Positions 19,731 through 28,787 of a stretch of 64,000 nt of DNA are shown here, piece after piece. The DNA comes from Pomphorhynchus laevis (Eukaryota; Acanthocephala; Palaeacanthocephala; Echinorhynchida; Pomphorhynchidae). Position numbers and translations under genes: made by a program. The notes below the pieces were generated by a model. It had not been told where the DNA came from. It searched no databases and saw nothing but the letters and a program-made list of their open reading frames with translations. The DNA lies in contig WNNJ02000632.1 in NCBI GenBank assembly GCA_012934845.2, positions 37,454 to 101,453 on the forward strand, written 5' to 3'. Numbering within the stretch: the first letter of the stretch is position 1; each line of letters starts with the position of its first letter.

Positions 19731-21168
19731 ATGCTTACTTTGAAAATAAAAAATAAAATTAAAAATAAAATGAAAATAACAAACAATTATAAAAGGAAAG
19801 ATAAAATTAATAAAGATATGTATAAAGAACTTACTAAATTAAAGGATAACTATATAATAAAAACTATTGATAAAGCTAGTAATAACTTTGTCTTCATATG
19901 CGAAAAGCTTTATTATGATATAATAATGAAAGAGGTTAATTCTAATGATTTAAATGTAAATCCAACACATGAACGTAGTGAGTTGAGTTTAGAAACAATT
20001 ATTACAAGTCACTGTTCTATAATGGATAAAAAGGGTATAAAGGTTGAATTAGATAATAAAACTATACCTATATTATATTGGAATCCAAAATTACATAAAA
20101 ATCCAATAAAACCTAGGTTCATATGTAGTGCATTTAAATGTACATTAAAACCACTTTCTGTCTATATGAATAAAATACTTAAAGTAATTAAAGCACATTT
20201 TAAAAAATATTGCAAGGTAATCGAAATTAATACTGGTATAAAACACTATTTCAGTATTAATTCTACAAAAGAATTTTTAGAACAGACAAAAGGAATAAAT
20301 TTTCAAAATATAAATACATACGATTTTAGTACGCTTTATACAAATCTAGATTTAGTAGATATTAAAGAAGCGTTAGTAAAATTAATTAACCTTATATTCG
20401 GAAAAAGATATACATATATATGTTATAATAATTATAACGCCTATCTAACAAAAATTAAACCATCAAATAAATATAAATATATGGATAAAATTGAATTAAT
20501 AGAATCCTTAAATATTTTGATAAATCAAAATTATTTAAAAGTAGGGACATCTATATTTAGACAAGTAAAAGGTGTTTCCAATGGGTGGAAATAGTAGCCC
20601 AATTATAGCTGACTTGTTTTTAAGCTTTATAGAATATGAATTTGTTCATAACTGTGTAAAAACTAAATCTAAACAATATAAATATATGAAATATATGTTT
20701 CGATACATTGATGATATATGTGTATTTAATTCTAATAATTTTTATTCAATTAGTGAGCACATTTATCCAGAAAGCCTTATTCTTAACAAAACCAATATTA
20801 ATGATAAAGAAGGTGTATATCTAGATATGAACATTAAATTAACATTAACTAAAACTACTATTAATTTATATCGTAAAGATGACATATTTAAATTTACAAG
20901 AAACATATTTTTGCATGAGCATTCATGCATACCATATAATATAAAATATAATACATTAAATAATGAAATTTTAAGAATTGCAACAATATGTAATGATATT
21001 GGCTTTCTTCAAAATCATTTAAATAATTTAATAGATACATATTTTAAACTAGGTTACTATAAAAATAACATCAAGCAGAAAATAGTAAAATATATAAATC
21101 AACACAATAATATAAAGAATAAATTTAAACTCTTAAGTGGCAAATTTTTATGGATGGATAATAAATAA
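19731..21168 (+). pseudogene. PLE reverse transcriptase (broken)
   Basis: The protein starts with a basic region and DKASNNFVFICEKLYYD, then carries PLE-type RT blocks. These are YWNPKLHKNPIKPRFICSA, YDFSTLYTNLD (first catalytic Asp), GGNSSPIIADLFLSFIEYEF (the glycine-rich block typical of PLEs), FRYIDDICVFN (the catalytic Asp pair) and LYRKDDIFKF. The C-terminal part ends in KLLSGKFLWMDNK. PLEs have no capsid; their RT primes on exposed chromosome ends or nicks. This copy is broken by about one frameshift and otherwise open. The N-terminal nuclease expected for this class is not contiguous here. Confidence 0.85.
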
Positions 21169-21204
21169 TATACTTTGCATTAGAATAAGATACTAGATAG
21201 TTAT

Positions 21205-21320
21205 TTCAGAGGAAATACATCATTAGCATGTATTTGGCCCCGCTGCTATGTTGGGTAGAGGAGTTAGGGGCCGAAACCTGATAGCATAGCAGTTCCTCCT
21301 GATGACCTCTAATTCTTATT
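21205..21320 (+). other. Structured RNA in the PLE 3' region (pseudoknot)
   Basis: Three stems can be drawn. A hairpin AAATACAT/ATGTATTT lies at 21213-21220 and 21228-21235. Two interleaved stems form an H-type pseudoknot: GGCCCC (21236-21241) with GGGGCC (21267-21272), and CTGCTATG (21243-21250) with CATAGCAG (21285-21292). Diverged copies in the palindrome arms keep the first pseudoknot stem by paired changes. The region also carries CCGAAAC and CTGATGA, words of a hammerhead core, but in permuted order. The same block occurs at 37050-37160 (minus), 46460-46575, 59665-59775 (minus) and 62280-62390. Confidence 0.75.
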
Positions 21321-21550
21321 CTGATACAACGTCTGTTATTTATTAGTCAATTCATAAAAATGACGTTTATTTTAAATTTTATTTTTTATTTTTATTTTTA
21401 TTTTTATTTTTTAACTTGATTTAAATTATAGAAAATCTAAAAACAATTATTAATTTTATTATTTAATTATTAAATTTTGATTTAGCATTATTATGTTTTG
21501 TTTATTTTATAATTATATAACAATACGTAGACTCAGTTAGCTGATTTGAT

Positions 21551-21885
21551 TTGCAAGTTGTGAAATTTTGAAGTAGACGGTCGTAATCCACAAAACAAAC
21601 AATTTTGCTAAAAAATATTTTTTAAGATAAGAAATTTGCAAGTTGTGAAATTTTGAAGTAGAGGGTCGTAATCTACAAAACAAACAATTTTGTCAAAAAA
21701 ATATTTTTTTAAGATAAGATACTTGTAAGTAGTTTAATTCGGAAGTAGAGTGTCATAATCTACAAAACAAACAATTTTGTCAAAAAATATTTTTTAAATA
21801 AGAAATTTGCAAGTTGTGAAATTTGGAAGTAGAGGGCCGTAATCTACAAAGCAAACAATTTTGTCAATAATACTATTTAATATTT
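21551..21885 (+). repeat. Minisatellite, about four units of 85-86 bp
   Basis: Units start at about 21551, 21636, 21722 and 21807. Each has TTGCAAGTTGTGAAATTTTG, then GAAGTAGAGGGTCGTAATCT and ACAAAACAAACAATTTTGTC. The array begins immediately after the PLE 3' end, and short degenerate echoes (GAAATTTGGAGGTAGTG) recur at 22010-22055. Confidence 0.85.
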
Positions 21886-22129
21886 ATGTTTATATTTTAT
21901 TATTTTATGCATTCCTCTTTTACGTTGTATGCCTTTATACTTTTAATTCTATTTATTTTATTTTTGTTTTCTCATTTACTTTCTATTTAGAATTCTTATT
22001 TAGAATTTGGAAGTAGTGAAATTTGGAGGTAGTGAAACTTGGAAGTAGCTGCAATTCACGAGCGCAGGCATGGGAACAATCAACTGCCCTTAGCCTTGCA
22101 GAGTCGTAAGGGTTGCGTTCTGTAGAAGT

Positions 22130-22260
22130 TATTTAAATGAGTTATATTTTAAACCTGATTACTATAAAAATACCATCAAACATTATATAGTAAAATATAT
22201 AAATCAACACCATAATATTAAAAATAAATTTAAAATGAAAATTTTTAGGTATAGATAAAA
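22130..22260 (+). mobile_element. Penelope-like element, C-terminal scrap
   Basis: The translation YFKPDYYKNTIKHYIVKYIN and QHHNIKNKFKMKIF matches the C-terminus of the PLE at 21050-21150. It is a short fragment only. Confidence 0.7.
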
Positions 22261-22359
22261 ATGTTAAAATTTTGTTCGATCTTAAATTTTTACGCTGACA
22301 ACATTTATAAATTTACAGTAATATTTGTGCAAATAAATAAATATGAATTAAATAATAAG

Positions 22360-25010
22360 GTAGTTGCCTAGGGAGGGATCTCCAGCCGGCTACAAAAAGG
22401 ACGCCAGATTCCCTCGTTGCACGGCTGCGCTAATTAGTTGCATGAGCCAGCTGAATGCGCTTTTATCACCGGTTGTCCGCCCCAACCTTGATCTAAGCTG
22501 CCTAAAAACGCAGATGCGCTGGGGCCGACCGCGCAAGTGTTTCGATGACGACTACCAAATACTGTCGATCCTCGAATCAGCTGTATTTGGTTCGTTTGAG
22601 ATGCCACGCGTTGGCTGCAACAGCGCTAGCAGAAGACACCGCATGTGCGACATGACTGGCGGCCAAGGTGTTTGTGCAAGTGAAATTACAAACGAGTATA
22701 CGGCCAGCTTCCCATGGCATAAGAGTCGCACCATCGGGTCGTTTGTCATTGTCCCTCGCTAAGCCTGCCAGTTCGAGTCTAAAGGGCGATCCTGAGACAG
22801 CGAAAGCCATTCTCAAAATCTCGTTGACCGCAACATGTCGATGGTGACGATACGTTATCCTGTTGCAGTCTAAGGCATAAGCCGTGCGCCGCGGGACCGA
22901 CACTCCGTAGATACACTGATGCTGTTGAAAGCATTGAACACCGAGCATCAACGCCACAGCGATAGAAATATATCGGTCATCAAGTCGTGTGACGATGGAT
23001 AGGATCGCAGTGCTTCAAGGAACACCCCGGACCGCTTTGATGCTACTGCGATGAGTCGGGCTCGAGATTCGGTGGTCCGTGCTTCGTCAACAAGTCTTCG
23101 TTGGCACGCTTCGTAGTGTTCGGCCATCCATCGTTTTTGAGATGTTTGATCCGATGGAATTGTCGTCCGATATTCCGAGTTCCATTGATTCTTGGTATTT
23201 TCCCAGTCTGATTCTGAAGGGCGAAGGGTTAACGGCAGACAGTTCTGTAGCAGTATCTTATTCAGTTCCACTGTGTCCTTGATGGATGAACCGAACGCAG
23301 GAATGACAGCCTTCAATGCCTGGCAAACACCGAGACCTCCAAGACGGATCGGTAAGGTTGCTTGCCTTCAGGCTTCGTTGGGTAGTGGCATATTGAGTAT
23401 TTCACTCAATATTCTTCGAACTTCAGAGTAGAAAAGTTGAAGCATTTCACTTCCGTAGCAGGGGGTACATCGAAGAAGGAAGGAAATCTTTGGCAAGCTG
23501 AGTAAGCTAAGCAAAATCACAAAGGCGTCGTGAGCGCTCAACTCGGTTAACCGGATTCCGTCGTTATGAAGCTAGTACACTGCGCAGCTTAATGCGTCGT
23601 CGATGCTTGCTTGCCCGTCAAGCGGCGCAACCAGAAGCTGTGCGTCTTTAGGTGTGATAGTATTGCACCCTGTTAGCTTGCACGCGATAGCTTGGCTCAC
23701 ATTCCTGCTTTCGGTGATCACCTCGCACTTTTGAAAATTTAATTGCAATCCAATTTCGGCTCCGTCAGCCTGAATTTTGTGGATATCGGCCAGAACGTCC
23801 TCCACCGTACCGCCCAGGACGCAGTAGTCGAGATACCATAGGTTCAGACTAGATTGTAAGCTATGTGCCAAGTTGTTGACGGTGAGGGAAAATAGTACAG
23901 GTCCTAATGGGTCTCACTGCTGAACGTCTTCAGCCGAAAGGATACGTTTGTTGCGAATATAAGCTCGCTCTAGCGGTCGTAACAATGTCGAACAAACAGT
24001 AAAATATGCGGTATTTCCGAGCGACGCAGCGCAGGATTGCATCTCTGCTCAAGCAGTTGAACGCGTTGTAGTAATCGAGACTTGCCATAGTGTGGTTACG
24101 ACTAGCCATGTCACGCATGAGCACGCGAGATGCATGCGTTGCCGCTTAGATTCCACGCGGAGTACCGACGCTCAGCTGTATAGGGAGAAAATGATCGACG
24201 AACGGACCGGATGCTAATTGGCATGCCAGTTAGAAGCGATGCGGCGAATTGTAAATCCAACAGCCATTGGCGGATACCACCATCCTTCTTGAGAAAGGCG
24301 AGTAACTTTCCCCCGCATAGAATATTAGCAACGTTATCCGGTATCGTTCCCATTAGAAGAACTCTCAGTAGATTCGTTAAAGCCGTGACCAAGTGGCTCT
24401 CTGAGGCTCCTGCAGAAAATCCTGTGAGATCTCGTCGGTGCATTGGGCTTAAGCCGTCATGGCCACCCGCGGACGAGGACTGGAAAGACCGTAAAGTGCA
24501 CAGTAAAGATACGGCGGTAACAACAGGTCAGCAATCGAGAGGGTAAAGCTGCAAAGGTGGGCAATCGGTAGATACTCTTATCGGGGAATGCTTAGCCTGT
24601 AGAGTTGTAGTTGTGTTTTCATTGCAAGATAGGAGGCCTGAGTCTCTGCATACAGTTTGAACAGCGCCGCGAATGTCGCCGTTTTCAATTCGTTCAGAAA
24701 TCCTTTGACGTAGTTGATCCACGGAGGATTTATTCTCTGTGATGTTGCATCGGTTATGTTTCTCAGATTACAATTAAAAGAGAATTGGTAGCGGGCGCAT
24801 GCAGTTTAAATCTTTGCAGATCGAGAGAGAGTATATGGCTACTCTGATTCTGCTGAGGCACGCGAAGCTCAATTTTAGGAAAGCTGAATAGACTCCACGA
24901 CACCAACTCGTTAGAAGGTCACTCCACAACTGCGTCAATAAGCTGAGAGAACTTAGCGGCAACAGCTGGTCAAGCGCCGCGCTGAATACGATAGATAACA
25001 CGAAAATCCC
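22360..25010 (-). mobile_element. Group 2 RLE-type LINE (long, broken)
   Basis: This is the most complete group 2 copy. On the minus strand the pieces run in order. 24528-24722 has LRQRISERIENGDIRGAVQT; 24111-24443 has LTGFSAGASESHLV and LLAFLKKDGGIR (RT entry); 23930-24124 has SLDYYNAFNCLSRDAI (first catalytic block, where F-x-NAFN is usual); 23572-23871 has NLWYLDYCVLGGTVEDVL (the catalytic pair reads LDY, so the second Asp is lost) and LQLNFQKCEVIT; 22948-23316 is the linker; 22577-22957 has ALDCNRITYRHHRHVAVNE and the RLE core DKRPDGATLMPWEAGRILV. Several frameshifts and stops are present. The start near 25010 is not defined. Confidence 0.8.
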
Positions 25011-25029
25011 AGATAAATGTACCTATGTC

Positions 25030-25245
25030 AAAATGACCCGCTGAGCATGGTCATAATCGCTAAGATTTAAATTTTGCTTTTTTGCGAATTTTTTTAATGA
25101 CCCATTTGCGGGAACCATTTTTCCTGTACAAAGCTTGAAATAAATATATTAATATTAAAAAAAACTATTTACTACTAACAATTAACAAATTATTATTACA
25201 AATAATTATTACATTAACAATATAAGAGCCCATTTGCGGGTAACC
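25030..25245 (+). mobile_element. Two group 1 LINE 3'-end remnants
   Basis: The family 3' motif occurs twice, CCCATTTGCGGGAACC at 25101-25116 and CCCATTTGCGGGTAACC at 25229-25245, each followed by an AT-rich tail. No coding similarity is left upstream of either, so these are very short 5'-truncated insertions or decayed tails. Confidence 0.65.
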
Positions 25246-25249
25246 CGTA

Positions 25250-28200
25250 AATTGTAGTTGTAAAAAATTTGATATTACTACTATTTGGATTACAACTACT
25301 ACTTGAATTACTACTATTTACGATTCGAGTGCGCCGTTGACAAGTTGTCAGAAAATTGTCAACAATGCCGAAAGAGAAGCCTGCCTATGAGGCAAAGTGC
25401 TGATCATGCAATGGTCCCAACTCCAAGTGTAAGGGATGCAAATGTGTAAAATCTACGAAGTGTTGCGTGAACTGTTCAGCGTTCGAATGTTCAAATAGAC
25501 GTCACTCCAGCTTGCGGATAGTTGGATCAGCATTATCCTCATCAACACTTTATTCAGCACCAAGCACCACAAATCGTGATCGTGAGGTTGCCCAACGTTC
25601 CTAGTCTGCCCTGAATGGACGTGTTGTCCACGCAAATGCCAGGTCAAATGAGGAGATGTCGATTGCGGTCAATCATGATCGACCAGTTTCCGCTTTGATG
25701 GAGTTATCGCCTCTGGACCCTGATATGTTATATGAATCAGCTATCTAATGGCGACCCAATTTGTTGTTCCTGCCCAAATGTACAGCTAGCAATCGTTTCA
25801 TTGAGAAGCTAGCTTCCTTTTATTCAATGAGCGGACAGTCTCACCACCAACATCTCAATTTGTTGAAGGTTGTAGCAGTATTCTCTCAAGTCGTCCTCCA
25901 ACGTATTCCTTCTAGGAAAATTTCGTTGATCCGTCAAACACTGGAACGCCGCCTAAATCTGTGGCAACAGTCTCGGTTTCGAGAGTTATTCGACAAATCG
26001 CTTTACTTACAATATACTCTTAATTACCGCAAGCCAAAATTCAGTAATTATGATTGGAAAAGAAATTACATTAATCTCATGAAAAGAGGAATGATTAGTG
26101 CAGGGATGCATGTCATGGAGGAGGAGAATGCTTTAGGTGCCTTGAAATTTGATTCGATGATGGGTTCAAAAAGTGTAAGGGATATTCAACAAGATTTGCA
26201 TCCAAAAGCTGTTCAAGCTCATACTGAGGCTTTACTGTCGCAGCCATTAACCAATGTGGTCTTTCACCATCCAGTCCCTTTCGATGTACTCAACGAAGAG
26301 CACATTATAGAGGCATGCAAACGTACAAAGGGCAGCGCAGGACCGTCTGGGATTGACTCGGTTCTATTGATACATATGCTTACCAGATTCGGACCTGCGT
26401 CGAGCTCGCTTGCTATGGCTTTGTCGAGTTTTGGAAGGTGTTTGGCTACTGAGCGGATGGCTCCCAACTCGCTCGACGCGTTCATTGCATGCAGATTGGT
26501 GACTATTGGGAAGCGTTGTGGTGGAATTCGGCCAATAGGGGTCTGTGACGTGGCGAGGCGCATCATATGCAAAGCCTTGCTTTGTTTGATTCGGGATGAC
26601 TTACAGAGTGCAGCAATGCCAGCTCTCAGAGAGCTGGCATTGAGTATGCCATACATTTCATTCGTGACGCATATGAAATCGATAGAGATCAGTGCCGGCT
26701 TAGCGTGGATTCTTCAAATGCCTTCAATTCTGTTAACCGAGCGATTGTACTACACAATATTGAGTTTACTTGCCCGTCATTATCCGCTACGCTGCGTAAC
26801 ATTTATGCCGCACCTGCACAATTAGCCCTGGGGTGATCAGGGCTAATTGCCCTGGGGGTGATCAGCCATCGCAAGGTGATCACCATCGCAGGGTGATCCC
26901 CTAGCGATGGCTGGATTCGCGATGTCTTCACTTCCGTTAATTCACATTATACACCATGAGGTTCCCCAAGTATGTCAGAAATGGTTTGCCGATGATTCGA
27001 ACTTTGTTGGGAGTCCCGAGGATCTCCGAAAAGTATGGAACATACTGCTACAGCAAGGACCCAAGTTTAATTATTTCGTCAGAGTCAGAATGTCAGTTGC
27101 TCGCCCATTATGATCGTCCGAATCTCAAGTTTTCAGATGTTGTGTCAAGGTCAACAGACGGTACTATAGTACTTGGAGCCCCTGTTGGTACAAGAGAGTA
27201 TATTGAGGGTATCGCGGCAAACAAGATGCGAAGTTGGATATCGCTGATTGCTAAACTTACCGAAGTAGCGGAGGTTGATCCTCACTTTGCTTATGTTGGC
27301 TTGGTGAAGTCCGCGCAGTTCAAATGGACTCCCTTTTGCGAACCACCCCATGCGATCCTACTGCAATGGTGGATTTGAGCGATTTATGCCCAATATTTCG
27401 CTTTATTTCTACAATTTTAAAGAGAAGTATCGATAATCAACTGAAAGTTCGAATCACCTCTCCTATTAATTTGGGTGGTCTTGGAATAATTGATATCAGT
27501 TTTGTATGTGCTATGGAATTCGAATCATCCCGAAAGTTGTGTACAACTTACGAACTAGGTTTAGTTGATGAAGCACTCATCAGTCTTCAAAAGATTACAC
27601 TCCAGACGATTTCTTCACACCGGAAATTCGAATTTAAGAAAAGAAAAGACCTTATATTGGGGTGACTTGATTCAACGTTGGTACATTCCATCGCCCATGC
27701 GTCCTTCACAGGCGCTTCCATATGGCTAAGCTCGATGCCATTAACAGTTGAGAATTTTCACCTAAGCCCCGAAGAATTTGAAGACGCCATTTGCTGTCGA
27801 TATGGGTGGACACCATCAGACTTGCTTAATTCGAAGTGTGATTGCGGTGATAGCATTACTATCGGTCATGCCCTTTCGTGCAAGAAGGGTTCCCTGCCTA
27901 CGTTACGCCACAACGCTATTCGAGACATCTTCACATCTACGTTGACAAGGATATTTTCCGGCGTAGCAATTGAATCGCTTATATCACCTGTTCCTGATTC
28001 GATCGACTTTAACAGCAGGACAACAACTCGTGACCCCAACGCCCGCCTGGATGTGGTGTGCTCTGGCTTCTTTACCGAAAGATTTGAACGGACGTTTTTT
28101 GACGTCAGTATATTCTCAGTTCATGTCCAATCTTACATCAACAGAGGGCCTTTGTCATCATTCGAATACAACGAATCGCGCAAGTTCGCCAAATACAACG

Positions 28201-28540
28201 AACGAATATCTCTGGTGGAGCATAGCGGCTTCGTTCCTTTGGTTTTTTTAACCTTTGGAGGCATCGGCAGCCGAGCAAACGCAGTCCTCAAGTCCATCGC
28301 GTTGAAGCTAACCATGGCAAAGATATCACAATACTGCGACGTCATTGTTGAATTAAAGCGCAAGATCGCTTTCGCCATAATGAGATCTGCATCTGCTTGT
28401 TTAAGAGCCCCTCGATCAAGCAGAGGCAATTACCAATCTCAAACCAACTGATTGATATATTCAGTCTTGATACTTTATTTGACCCTGAGTTTGAAGCCCA
28501 TTTGCGTAAACTCATTTTATTGTGCAAAAAAAATTGTTTT
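25250..28540 (+). mobile_element. Group 1 RLE-type LINE, element E (broken)
   Basis: ATG at 25365 opens a frame giving MPKEKPAYEAKC and the CXC-like cluster, with in-frame stops near 25401, 25601 and 25745. The frame then stays open to 26825 (RRLNLWQQSRFRELFDKSLY; GSAGPSGIDSVLLIHML). The first catalytic block survives in another frame (SVDSSNAFNSVNRA). 26907-27113 reads KWFADDSNFVG, with Phe for Tyr. 27678-28451 is an unbroken C-terminus with the finger CDCGDSITIGHALSC, the RLE core NARLDVVCSGFF, ERTFFDVSIF and RKFAKYNERI. The 3' motif is diverged (28497-28511). The middle part contains short local inverted repeats and shifts. Confidence 0.85.
26614..26642. repeat. 13-bp perfect inverted repeat inside element E
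   Basis: CAATGCCAGCTCT and AGAGCTGGCATTG are separated by CAG. The hairpin sits exactly where the conserved L-C-A-G-Q-R block of the RT should be, and the frame is lost there. A second local palindrome (AATTAGCCCT/AGGGCTAATT) lies at about 26820-26849, followed by repeats of GGTGATC up to 26900. Confidence 0.85.
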
Positions 28541-28645
28541 GTAAAAAAATTTATCATATACAAATTAAACATTTTACTCTCACTTTGCTTATTGTGTGCG
28601 TATTAGAGTCGGTATTGTTGTTGATTAAAAAAGATTTATTTTAAC

Positions 28646-28656
28646 GTGGCAAATGC
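28646..28656. repeat. Target-site duplication of Jockey-like LINE (3' side)
   Basis: GTGGCAAATGC is repeated at 32511-32521. On the minus strand it reads GCATTTGCCAC, part of the CR1-like 3' tail, which continues at 28645 and below as GTTAAAATAAA. So the Jockey-like LINE sits inside a CR1-like tail. Confidence 0.8.
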
Positions 28657-28787
28657 AAGTAAGTAAGTAAGTAAAGGTTTTATTAATAACTATATAACTG
28701 ATAAAAACTTAAGAAACAAAAACATGCAAAAGACAACTTAAAATAGAAACTGTTCACGACGTGTATTTTGAAATCTTCAACTTATAT

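Larger units (their letters stand above)
19690..21545 (+). mobile_element. Penelope-like element, RT and 3' region (copy at 20 kb)
   Basis: It holds the RT part of a Naiad-like PLE, with a 3' region ending in GTAGACTCAGTTAGCTGATTT. It is nearly identical, over about 1.55 kb, to 45225-46790. It probably completes the PLE whose earlier parts lie at 4440-5101 and 8633-9010, separated by the group 1 insertions. Confidence 0.8.

Noticed and set aside
21205-21320. Canonical hammerhead ribozyme in the PLE 3' block
   Set aside because: CTGATGA and CCGAAAC are present but in permuted order, and the bases flanking the core would form a C-C opposition where stem II should start; the pseudoknot fits better.
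22364-22762. Open 132-codon frame on the plus strand
   Set aside because: It is a mirror frame of the group 2 endonuclease coded on the minus strand; the minus-strand translation carries the family motifs (DKRPDGATLMPW).
28642-28660. Shared 3' ends between CR1-like and Jockey-like LINEs as evidence of tail stealing
   Set aside because: The common GCATTTGCCAC is the target-site duplication made when the Jockey-like LINE inserted into a CR1-like tail.
28653-28674. CTTA/AAGT microsatellite as an independent repeat
   Set aside because: It is the 3' tail of the Jockey-like LINE, lying directly at its target-site duplication.
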